A stretch of 9,706 nt of DNA from Oleiagrimonas sp964608595 (GTDB lineage: Bacteria; Pseudomonadota; Gammaproteobacteria; Xanthomonadales; Rhodanobacteraceae): the NCBI GenBank assembly GCA_964608595.1, contig CAZSOU010000098.1, positions 1-9,706 of the forward strand, read 5' to 3'. Shown one piece after another: positions 1-5,584 of this stretch. Numbering within the stretch: position 1 is the first letter of the stretch; each line of letters begins with the position of its first letter. A program made the position numbers and the translations under genes. The notes below the pieces were generated by a model that saw nothing but the letters and a program-made list of their open reading frames with translations, did not search any database and was not told where the DNA came from.

Positions 1-376
1 AGCCGAACATCATGCCCTGGTCGCCGGCGCCCTGTTCCTCGGGCTTCTTGCGGTCCACGCCGCGGTTGATGTCGGGCGACTGTTTGCCGATCAGGTTGAG
101 CACGCCGCAGGTGGCACCGTCGAAGCCGACATGGCTGGAGTCGTAGCCGATGCCGAGAATGACCTTGCGCGCGATGTCCTCGACGTCGATCCAGGCGTCG
201 GTGGTGATTTCGCCGGCGATGATGGCCACGCCGGTCTTGACCATGGTTTCGCAGGCCACGCGCGAACGCTTGTCCTGCGCCAGGATGGCGTCGAGCATGG
301 CGTCGGAAAGCGCGTCGGCAATCTTGTCCGGATGGCCTTCGGACACCGATTCGGAAGTGAAAAGCGAAGTGCTCAT
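1..376 (-). CDS. metK: S-adenosylmethionine synthetase, N-terminal part (cut by window edge)
   Basis: MetK makes S-adenosylmethionine from methionine and ATP in the cytoplasm, supplying methylation and polyamine pathways. About 125 N-terminal residues are visible; the rest lies outside the window. The protein opens with LFTSESVSEGHPDKIAD, the hallmark N-terminus with the ATP-contacting His (H15) and Asp (D17). It continues with ACETMVKTG, GEITTDAWID, IGKQSPDINRGVD and the GAGDQGMMFG signature, all collinear with E. coli MetK. The ATG at 376 is preceded by a GGAAGG ribosome-binding site about 9 nt upstream and gives the family's normal N-terminus. No recognised SAM riboswitch is visible in the 111-nt gap upstream. 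In related bacteria ahcY often follows metK, but this window cannot show that. Confidence 0.97.
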   Translation of the reverse strand, partial: MSTSLFTSESVSEGHPDKIADALSDAMLDAILAQDKRSRVACETMVKTGVAIIAGEITTDAWIDVEDIARKVILGIGYDSSHVGFDGATCGVLNLIGKQSPDINRGVDRKKPEEQGAGDQGMMFG

Positions 377-420
377 GTAGCTATATCCTTCCTTGCGGAT
401 AGAAAGATAAAGGGAAAGTC

Positions 421-451
421 GCATGATACATGCAAATTCGCGCACAGTGCA
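421..451 (-). promoter_or_regulatory. Candidate metK promoter with palindrome over the -10
   Basis: On the minus strand a TATCAT hexamer (423-428) lies about 47 nt upstream of the metK ATG. A weak -35-like TGCACT sits 17 nt further up (446-451). The -10 lies inside the perfect inverted repeat GCATG-ATA-CATGC (421-433), so a protein bound there would block transcription. ArsR-family SahR regulators are known to control SAM-cycle genes in Proteobacteria, but I cannot match this site to a known operator. The assignment rests on hexamer similarity only. Confidence 0.35.
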
Positions 452-487
452 TGAATCGGGATCGGTGCAGCGTGTTGACGCACGGAT

Positions 488-1612
488 TCAGTCCGCATCG
501 GCTTGCGGCGCGGCCATGTAATCCGCCAGCCGTTCGGCCCAGTCTGGGGCGTTGATTTGCCGGAGCAGCGAGGTGTTGATGGCTTCCCGGAGCGGACTGT
601 GTCGGGGCAGGGCGAACGCGTAATCCTGACGCTCCAGCACCATCGGCAGCACCTCGAGCTTGCCGCGGTATTGCTGCTGGATTGTCCAATGCAAAAGCGG
701 TTTGTCGTAGACCACCGCATCGACCCGGCCGGCGGCCAGATCGGCCAGCGCGGCGTCGAGGTTGTCAGCCTTCGCGTACTGCCAGTGCCGATGGGCCAGC
801 CATTCTGCGCTGGTGCTGCCCGGTACGCTGGCGATGTGCATGCTGCCGAGGTCATCGGCACTGGAAATGCGCTGGCTGAGCTTGCCCACGGTCAAGGCGC
901 TGGTAATGGATGCGGTGAAAAACGACACCACGATCAACGCGGACAACATCCAGATCAAACCAAGGATGCGTCCGGGCAGGGTGCGTGGCGCGACATCGCC
1001 ATAGCCAACCGTGGTCATGGTGACCATCGCCCACCAGAAACCGGAGAAGATGCCCTCGCGGCGACTGCCGCCGAACTGTTCCTGGTTGTGTTTGTGCTCG
1101 AACAGCCAGACCAGAAAACCGACGATCAGCAGCAGCAATACCAGGATGCCGATGATCTTCAGGAAGGCCGCGGAAACCAGCGCCTGCGCCACCGCCATCC
1201 AGCCCGAACGTTGCTCGCTGCGTACGGCCACGCCCAAGCCCGAACTGGTCATGGGATGGGCAAAATCCATGCGTTTTTCGCGCGGCGCGGTGGTGGTGAT
1301 GGCACCCAGCCCCACATCGACCTTGCCAGTCTGCACGGCGTCGAGCAGCCCCTGCAGGTCGTAGGGTTGGTAGGTGAACTGCCAGTGATGATCCCTGGCG
1401 ACCTGCTTCCACAAGCTGATGGCCAGTCCGCTGTAGTGGTGGTTGCCGTCGTCGATCACGAACGGTGGTGCGACCTTGACGCCGACAGTCAACACGCGTG
1501 GTGCGGTTGGCGTACTGGCGGCACGAGCTGGCGCGGTGGTGGCAAATGCGCTGGCGCTCGACAGACAAAAAATCAGGAGCAACAGTTGGCAACAAGATGT
1601 TCGATGACGCAT
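488..1612 (-). CDS. GluR0-like amino-acid-gated potassium channel
   Basis: This 374-residue inner-membrane protein combines a periplasmic amino-acid-binding domain with a potassium-channel pore, as in prokaryotic ionotropic glutamate receptors (GluR0). A signal peptide (residues 1 to about 25, ending near SAFA) precedes binding lobe S1 (about 39-135), which has the ITTTAPREKRMDF motif whose Arg (R111) normally holds the ligand carboxylate. TM1 (about 151-172), a re-entrant pore loop (188-206) with the canonical K+ selectivity filter TVGYGD (201-206), and TM2 (about 214-240) interrupt the binding domain. Lobe S2 follows (about 245-365) with VDAVVYDKP, whose Asp (D303) is the expected amino-group ligand. 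The length is close to GluR0. I chose ATG 1612 because it has an AAGGAAG site 7 nt upstream and starts directly at the signal peptide; an ATG at 1657 would add 15 residues. The ligand is unknown. The gene appears monocistronic. Confidence 0.9.
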   Translation of the reverse strand: MRHRTSCCQLLLLIFCLSSASAFATTAPARAASTPTAPRVLTVGVKVAPPFVIDDGNHHYSGLAISLWKQVARDHHWQFTYQPYDLQGLLDAVQTGKVDVGLGAITTTAPREKRMDFAHPMTSSGLGVAVRSEQRSGWMAVAQALVSAAFLKIIGILVLLLLIVGFLVWLFEHKHNQEQFGGSRREGIFSGFWWAMVTMTTVGYGDVAPRTLPGRILGLIWMLSALIVVSFFTASITSALTVGKLSQRISSADDLGSMHIASVPGSTSAEWLAHRHWQYAKADNLDAALADLAAGRVDAVVYDKPLLHWTIQQQYRGKLEVLPMVLERQDYAFALPRHSPLREAINTSLLRQINAPDWAERLADYMAAPQADAD

Positions 1613-1636
1613 TCGCTGACTTCCTTCAAATGACCG

Positions 1637-1652
1637 GACAGCACAGGCTGTC
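1637..1652. promoter_or_regulatory. Perfect hairpin/inverted repeat in the channel gene leader
   Basis: GACAGC and GCTGTC form a perfect 6-bp inverted repeat around a 4-nt loop, 24 nt upstream of the channel ATG at 1612 and just above its ribosome-binding site. It could be a leader-RNA hairpin or a protein operator. No factor can be assigned and chance is possible. Confidence 0.25.
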
Positions 1653-1709
1653 TCCAATCAGGGTAGCGTACCCCGGTAGCCGCGAAAAATCGGAAAGGGA
1701 AATGGCACA

Positions 1710-1852
1710 GGGGAACCTCGAAAAACCGCGGATCATCGGAGCTTCCTGCGGGAGGAGCCGATGGCGCCGACTGGATGTACCGCATGATCCGTCGCGGCCA
1801 CCGGCCTCTCCCGCAAGCGTAGCTCCAGGGTGCAACGGTTTTTCGAGGCTCC
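1710..1852 (+). repeat. 143-bp palindromic intergenic repeat, copy 1
   Basis: This element aligns without gaps to a second copy at 8303-8445 with about 17 differences in 143 positions (about 88% identity). Its ends are near-perfect 16-bp inverted repeats, GGAACCTCGAAAAACC on the left and GGTTTTTCGAGGCTCC on the right. Inside, two imperfect 24-nt inverted arms (1748-1771 and 1791-1814) surround a 19-nt spacer nearly identical between copies. The right end lies one base beyond the dusB stop codon. It encodes no plausible protein and is too small for a transposase, so it resembles a REP/BIME-like or MITE-like non-autonomous element. It may also act as a transcription terminator or mRNA 3' stabiliser for dusB. 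Confidence 0.85.
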
Positions 1853-1853
1853 G

Positions 1854-2840
1854 TCAGGCGGCGACCGCGACGTTGGCGGCCAGCGCGGCAAAGTACTCGC
1901 GTGTCAGGCGCAGTTGCCCCGTGGCCGATTCGGCGCGGTTGACGACGGCGCGGAATGCGGCATTCTCGGGGCGGTCCTTGGCGTACCAGCCAAGATGCTT
2001 GCGCGCGATGCGCACGCCTTTGTACTCGCCGTAAAAGGCGTACAACGCTTCAAGGTGCCCGCACAAGATGGCGCCGACCTCGGCCGGTGTCGGTTCGGGC
2101 AGTTTTTCGCCCGTGGCGAGGTAATGGGCGATTTCGCGGAAAACCCACGGCCGGCCCTGCGCGCCGCGACCGATCATCAGACCGTCGGCACCGGTCGCGT
2201 CGAGTACGTGGCGCGCCGCCTCCGGCGTGGCCACGTCGCCGTTGGCGAATACCGGAATCGCCATCGCCTGCTTGACTGCGGCGATGGTGTCGTACTCGGC
2301 GTCGCCCTGATATTTGTCGGCACGCGTACGCCCGTGGATGGCGAGCGCCGCGATGCCGGCATCTTCGGCCATGTGCGCCACGCGTAATGCATTCTTGTTT
2401 TCGCGGTCCCAGCCGGTGCGCATCTTCAACGTCACCGGTACATCCACCGCCTCCACCACGGCCCGGCAGATCCGCGCCACCAGCGGCTCGTCGCGCAGCA
2501 GTGCGGACCCGGCCCACACCTTGCATACCTTGCGCATGGGGCAGCCCATGTTGATGTCGATGATGTGCGCGCCGTGCGCGACGTTGTAGCGTGCCGCCTC
2601 TGCCAGCATGTCCGGGTCGTAGCCGGAAATCTGCACGATCACCGGCTCGGGTTCGCCGGCGTGATCGGTGCGATGCAACGACTTGCTCGTATGCCACAGG
2701 CTCGGATCGGACGTGGTCATTTCCGACACCGCCAGCCCCGCGCCCAGACGCTTGCAAAGCATCCGGAACGGCTTGTCGGTGACGCCGGCCATGGGCGCCA
2801 GGGCCACGGCCGGCTTGATGGTGTAGGGGCCGATGCGCAT
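1854..2840 (-). CDS. dusB: tRNA-dihydrouridine synthase B
   Basis: This FMN-dependent enzyme reduces specific uridines in the tRNA D-loop to dihydrouridine with NAD(P)H. The 328-residue product starts MRIGPYTIKP and continues with LAPMAGVTDKPFR, the FMN-barrel signature. The active-site segment INMGCPMRKVCK contains the catalytic Cys, followed by LKMRTGW, AIHGRTRADKYQG and the phosphate-binding end of the barrel, GLMIGRGAQGRPW. Length and N-terminus match E. coli DusB (about 321 residues). ATG 2840 is preferred over a TTG at 2879 because the conserved N-terminus begins there. No Shine-Dalgarno sequence precedes it, and a TACAAT box ends 7 nt upstream, suggesting a nearly leaderless message. 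In enteric bacteria dusB is followed by fis; here a repeat and the channel gene follow instead. Confidence 0.96.
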   Translation of the reverse strand: MRIGPYTIKPAVALAPMAGVTDKPFRMLCKRLGAGLAVSEMTTSDPSLWHTSKSLHRTDHAGEPEPVIVQISGYDPDMLAEAARYNVAHGAHIIDINMGCPMRKVCKVWAGSALLRDEPLVARICRAVVEAVDVPVTLKMRTGWDRENKNALRVAHMAEDAGIAALAIHGRTRADKYQGDAEYDTIAAVKQAMAIPVFANGDVATPEAARHVLDATGADGLMIGRGAQGRPWVFREIAHYLATGEKLPEPTPAEVGAILCGHLEALYAFYGEYKGVRIARKHLGWYAKDRPENAAFRAVVNRAESATGQLRLTREYFAALAANVAVAA

Positions 2841-2847
2841 GGCCGTG

Positions 2848-2853
2848 ATTGTA
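2848..2853 (-). promoter_or_regulatory. Candidate dusB -10 box (near-leaderless transcript)
   Basis: On the minus strand TACAAT matches the sigma70 -10 consensus at five of six positions and ends 7 nt before the dusB ATG at 2840, so transcription would start at or within a base or two of the start codon. No ribosome-binding site is visible, which agrees. No good -35 lies at the usual 16-18 nt spacing; TTGTCC occurs at 20 nt. The call is tentative. Confidence 0.35.
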
Positions 2854-2908
2854 ACGGGGAAGCGGGCACGGCTGGACAAGCCGTTGCCGAAGGAGTATCA
2901 ATCAGGCC

Positions 2909-2930
2909 CATATTTTAATTGTTCACTAAA
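2909..2930 (+). promoter_or_regulatory. AT-rich candidate operator/promoter of the ArsR regulator
   Basis: A short AT-rich island in otherwise GC-rich DNA lies just before the regulator's ATG at 2933, in the divergent gap with dusB. It contains TTTA (2914-2917) and TAAA (2927-2930), inverted with a 9-nt spacer, plus possible -10-like hexamers. BigR/SqrR-type repressors are known to bind AT-rich imperfect palindromes over their own promoters, so autoregulation is plausible. I cannot define the -35 or match a published operator. Confidence 0.3.
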
Positions 2931-2932
2931 GA

Positions 2933-3805
2933 ATGCTTGATGACAGCCTGATCACCACGCAGCGCGCCGAAGACACGGCGCGTCTGTTGCGTGCGCTGGG
3001 CAATCCACAGCGTCTGCTGATTCTGTGCCGCTTGCTCAAGGCCGGCGAGACCAGCGCCGGTGATCTGGCCAGACACATGCGTCTGAGTGCCTCGGCGTTG
3101 TCGCAGCACCTGGCGCGCATGCGCGAGCAATCGCTCATCGAACAACGTCGTGACGGGCGGACGCTTTATTACCGCATCAACGAACGTCTCGACGTGCGCC
3201 TGCCGGCTGTACTGGAGAGCATTTGCGATGAGCCTTCCACCGGAGATCCTTCCATGAATCATCTGACTCGTGCCGCCGCCGTGGTCGGTCTGGCGTTTGC
3301 CTCCACTGTCGCCTTTGCCGGCGATGCCACGTTCTGGCAAACGCCGACCATCACCGATGCCGGCAAGATCCACCCTTTGCCGCAAGCGGCCTACCAGCCC
3401 GACCCGGACGCCACTTACAAGGTGGTTTTCGCGATGACGCGATCCAGCGACGACCCCGCCAAGGTCAACCCGTCGTTGCAGCGCGTGGCGCGCACCGTCA
3501 ATTTGTATGCCAACGCCGGGGTGCCGCTCAAGCACATGAAATTCGTCGCCGTTGCGTCCGGCGGGGCGACTGCGATGGCGCTCGATGACGCGCATTACAA
3601 GAAGCATTACGGCGTGGCCAACCCCAATCTGCCGGTAATCCGCCAGTTGCGCGCCGATGGCATCGACGTGGCCGTGTGCGGTCAGGCCGTGGCCGAGCAC
3701 GGTTACAAGTATGACGCGGTGAGCAAGGATGTCACGCTGGCGCTGTCGGCATTGACCACGATCACCGAGTTGCAGCAGAAAGGTTACGCGTTGATGCCGC
3801 TGTAG
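2933..3805 (+). CDS. ArsR-family persulfide-sensor-like regulator in one frame with an exported DsrE-family domain
   Basis: A single uninterrupted 290-residue frame joins two modules. Residues 1-100 are an ArsR/SmtB winged helix: ALGNPQRLLIL, recognition region LSASALSQHLARMREQSLIE, and wing RRDGRTLYYRI. Cysteines occur at 32 (LLILCRLL) and 98 (ESICDE), 66 apart, the same spacing I recall for the sulfur-sensing dithiol of SqrR (C41/C107) and BigR (C42/C108). Residues 108-129 form a signal-peptide-like hydrophobic segment (ending AFA). The rest (about 158-290) is a DsrE/DsrF-like domain with a conserved-type Cys (C249, DVAVCGQA). Two products are possible: a full-length membrane-anchored regulator, or a soluble ArsR plus separately initiated DsrE from ATG 3254. 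The ATG at 2933 follows an in-frame TAA (2927-2929) and has only a weak ribosome-binding site. It heads the sulfur cluster and probably represses it when no reactive sulfur is present (inference). Confidence 0.85.
   Translation: MLDDSLITTQRAEDTARLLRALGNPQRLLILCRLLKAGETSAGDLARHMRLSASALSQHLARMREQSLIEQRRDGRTLYYRINERLDVRLPAVLESICDEPSTGDPSMNHLTRAAAVVGLAFASTVAFAGDATFWQTPTITDAGKIHPLPQAAYQPDPDATYKVVFAMTRSSDDPAKVNPSLQRVARTVNLYANAGVPLKHMKFVAVASGGATAMALDDAHYKKHYGVANPNLPVIRQLRADGIDVAVCGQAVAEHGYKYDAVSKDVTLALSALTTITELQQKGYALMPL
3254..3805 (+). CDS. Exported DsrE-family sulfur-carrier-like protein (internal in-frame start)
   Basis: Initiation at ATG 3254 would give a 183-residue periplasmic protein. In its favour are a GGAG ribosome-binding site at 3242-3245, 8 nt upstream, and an immediately following signal peptide: MNHLTR, then a hydrophobic stretch ending AFA before GDATF (cleavage about 22/23). 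The mature domain has the DsrE/DsrF-like alpha/beta pattern: YKVVFAMTR, then NLYANAGVPLKHMKFVAVASGG, then NPNLPVIRQLRADGIDVAVCGQA, with Cys142 where sulfur-carrying Cys residues sit in this family. DsrE-type proteins are sulfurtransferase or carrier components in sulfur oxidisers; small exported relatives are poorly characterised. It lies 109 nt upstream of tsdB. The uncertainty is whether it is made alone, fused to the ArsR module, or both. Confidence 0.7.
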   Translation: MNHLTRAAAVVGLAFASTVAFAGDATFWQTPTITDAGKIHPLPQAAYQPDPDATYKVVFAMTRSSDDPAKVNPSLQRVARTVNLYANAGVPLKHMKFVAVASGGATAMALDDAHYKKHYGVANPNLPVIRQLRADGIDVAVCGQAVAEHGYKYDAVSKDVTLALSALTTITELQQKGYALMPL

Positions 3806-3822
3806 AAACGCATCCCGGACGT

Positions 3823-3848
3823 GGCAACACACGGTGGCATCGTGTGCC
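3823..3848 (+). other. Bulged hairpin between dsrE and tsdB
   Basis: In the 109-nt gap before tsdB, GGCA-ACA-CACG pairs with CGTGTGCC around the loop GTGGCAT, giving an 8-bp stem with a 3-nt bulge. No T-run follows, so it is not a classic terminator. It could attenuate or process the transcript and so set the DsrE:cytochrome ratio. A perfect 8-bp palindrome, GTGATCAC (3852-3859), sits 3 nt further on and could be a protein site. Neither matches a motif I can name. Confidence 0.3.
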
Positions 3849-3914
3849 GACGTGATCACACATGAACGGTGCTTTTCAGGGGAATGAACGGTTTCGCAGA
3901 CGGAGGGCTGATTG

Positions 3915-4580
3915 ATGAAGCGGACAATCGTATGTGCGGGCTGGGTGCTGGCTCTGCTGATGTCCTGCGGCGCGGCCGTGGCGGCGCCGCAGGACGCGGC
4001 CTCAATCGTCAAGCAGGGCAACGGTCATGGCGCGCCCCCGTGCGCGGCCTGTCATGGTGCCGATGGTGCCGGCCAGGCGGCGGCCGGGTTTCCGCGTTTG
4101 GCGGGATTGAACGCGGCGTACCTGGTGCGGCAGATGGATTCGTTCGCCGACGGTTCGCGCCGGAACACGACCATGGAACCGGTCGCCAAGGCGCTCAGCG
4201 AAGACGAACGCAAGGCGCTGGCCACGTACTACAGCAAGCTGCCGATTCCGGCAGCGGCCGCCAAGGGTGCCGCCGCGCCGCCGGATGATGCCCTTGGCAA
4301 AACGCTGGCAACGCGCGGGCGCTGGGAAAAGCAGGTCCCCGGGTGCGTGCAGTGTCATGGACCGCATGGTGTCGGCGTGGGCGAGCATTTCCCGCCGCTG
4401 GCCGGACAATCGGCAACCTATATTGCCAACCAGTTGCATGACTGGAAAAACGGCAAGCGCGCCAATGATCCCCTGCAATTGATGCAGCACGTGGTCTCGG
4501 CATTGAGCGACAAAGACATTCAGGCGGTATCCGAGTGGTTCGCCGCGCAGCCGGCCGAGGTCGAAGGAGGCAACCCATGA
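3915..4580 (+). CDS. tsdB: Diheme cytochrome c, TsdB-like electron partner
   Basis: This exported diheme cytochrome has 221 residues. A Sec signal peptide (1 to about 24, ending AVAA) precedes two repeated cytochrome c4-like halves. Heme motifs are CAACH (43-47) and CVQCH (144-148). Likely distal Met ligands are M87 (NTTMEPVAKALS) and M190 (LQLMQHVVSALS), in near-identical contexts, which shows the internal duplication. In Thiomonas a similar diheme protein, TsdB, is encoded next to tsdA and exchanges electrons with it; the same order here supports the name. ATG 3915 has GGAGG (3902-3906) 8 nt upstream; an adjacent TTG at 3912 is less likely. The stop overlaps the next start as ATGA (4577-4580), indicating translational coupling with tsdA. 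A generic cytochrome c4 role with a terminal oxidase remains possible. Confidence 0.88.
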   Translation: MKRTIVCAGWVLALLMSCGAAVAAPQDAASIVKQGNGHGAPPCAACHGADGAGQAAAGFPRLAGLNAAYLVRQMDSFADGSRRNTTMEPVAKALSEDERKALATYYSKLPIPAAAAKGAAAPPDDALGKTLATRGRWEKQVPGCVQCHGPHGVGVGEHFPPLAGQSATYIANQLHDWKNGKRANDPLQLMQHVVSALSDKDIQAVSEWFAAQPAEVEGGNP

Positions 4581-5584
4581 ATACCCCACGTTGCACGATG
4601 ATGCTGACGCTGACGCTGGCCGGTGCAGGCCTGGTTCTGGCCGCCTGTTCGCAACAGACATCGGCGCCGGCATCGTCATCGACCAGCGCCGCGGCGACAA
4701 CCGTCGCGAGCGCGACGACGGCCGGCGATGCCGCCGCCGACAGCACGACGTCCGGGGCCCGCAGTGGCCAAAGCGTCACGTTCGCGCCGCCGCCGGAGTC
4801 GGCCATTCCAGACAACCAATTCGGCGCCATGGTGCGCAAGGGCGAACGGATTTTCACGGACACGCACAAGTATGCGGCCAAGTACACCGGCAACGGGCTC
4901 AATTGCAGCAATTGCCATCTCAATGCCGGTCGCCGCGCCAACTCGGCGCCGATGTGGGCGGCCTATGTGCGCTATCCGCGTTACCGCTCCAAGAACGACA
5001 AGGTCAACAGCTTTACCGAACGCCTGCAGGGGTGCTTCAAATTCAGCATGAACGGCAAGGCGCCGCCCCCGGACAGCGAGGTGATCAAGGCGTTGACAAC
5101 CTACGCCTACTGGTTGGCCACGAACGCGCCCACCGGCAAGGATCTGCCCGGATTCGGCTATCCCAAGCAGGGTTACACCCCACCTGCCACGCCCGATTAT
5201 GCGCGCGGCAAAAAGGTATATGAGAGCCATTGCGCCCTGTGCCACGGTGACGATGGCCAGGGGCAGAAGGTGGCAGGCGCGTATGTCTTCCCGCCGCTGT
5301 GGGGGCCCGATTCCTTCAACTGGGGCGCGGGCATGCATCAGCTCAACAACGCCGCGGCGTTCATCAAGGCGAACATGCCGCTCAGCCGCGGCGGCACCTT
5401 GAGCGACCAGCAGGCCTGGGACGTGGCGATGTACATGGACAGCCACGAGCGTCCGCAAGACCCGCGCTACAACGGCGATCTTGCGGCCACGCGCAAGAAA
5501 TACCACGACACCAAGTGGTCGTTGTACGGCAAGACCGTCAATGGCCATCTGCTCGGCAGCGGTGCGTCGGAGGGCCATCCGTGA
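4577..5584 (+). CDS. tsdA: TsdA-type thiosulfate dehydrogenase / tetrathionate reductase, predicted lipoprotein
   Basis: TsdA couples two thiosulfates into tetrathionate, or the reverse, in the periplasm. The 335-residue protein has heme motifs CSNCH (110-114) and CALCH (219-223). C153 in RLQGCFKFSMNG corresponds to the family's essential Cys ligand of heme 1. Other TsdA-like blocks are LNAGRRANSAPMWAAY, YRSKNDKVNSF, FPPLWGPDSFN and AAFIKANMPL, where M267 is the expected heme 2 ligand. From memory, the residue before this Met is Lys in Allochromatium TsdA and Asn in Campylobacter TsdA; here it is Asn266. Unusually, the N-terminus carries a lipobox (VLAAC, Cys24) and a Ser/Ala/Thr-rich linker (about 25-66), implying membrane anchoring. 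ATG 4577 has GGAGG (4566-4570) 6 nt upstream and overlaps the tsdB stop. Catalytic direction in vivo cannot be read from sequence. Confidence 0.92.
   Translation: MNTPRCTMMLTLTLAGAGLVLAACSQQTSAPASSSTSAAATTVASATTAGDAAADSTTSGARSGQSVTFAPPPESAIPDNQFGAMVRKGERIFTDTHKYAAKYTGNGLNCSNCHLNAGRRANSAPMWAAYVRYPRYRSKNDKVNSFTERLQGCFKFSMNGKAPPPDSEVIKALTTYAYWLATNAPTGKDLPGFGYPKQGYTPPATPDYARGKKVYESHCALCHGDDGQGQKVAGAYVFPPLWGPDSFNWGAGMHQLNNAAAFIKANMPLSRGGTLSDQQAWDVAMYMDSHERPQDPRYNGDLAATRKKYHDTKWSLYGKTVNGHLLGSGASEGHP

Noticed and set aside
377..487. SAM or SAH riboswitch upstream of metK
   Set aside because: The 111-nt region shows a short palindrome but none of the conserved pseudoknot or junction motifs I could recognise. 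It is also too short for the larger SAM classes.
503..1633. 376-codon plus-strand frame opposite the channel gene
   Set aside because: Composition is typical of an antisense frame (His, Gln, Gly, Ala rich). The minus strand carries the intact TVGYGD channel.
1710..1852. Insertion sequence or integrative element
   Set aside because: Inverted ends are present, but the element is only 143 bp without a transposase, so it is called a repeat. No integrase or tRNA attachment site appears in the window.
3820..3842. Sigma54 promoter (GG-N10-GC) in the dsrE-tsdB gap
   Set aside because: TGGCA occurs twice here, but no GG and GC are placed at the required spacing.
3841..3862. CRP/FNR-like site around GTGATCAC upstream of tsdB
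   Set aside because: The half-site spacing does not fit TGTGA-N6-TCACA or TTGAT-N4-ATCAA, so only an unnamed palindrome is reported.
2915..4021. 368-codon minus-strand frame opposite the ArsR-DsrE gene
   Set aside because: It is antisense to a frame with clear HTH, signal peptide and DsrE motifs, and shows no recognisable family features of its own.
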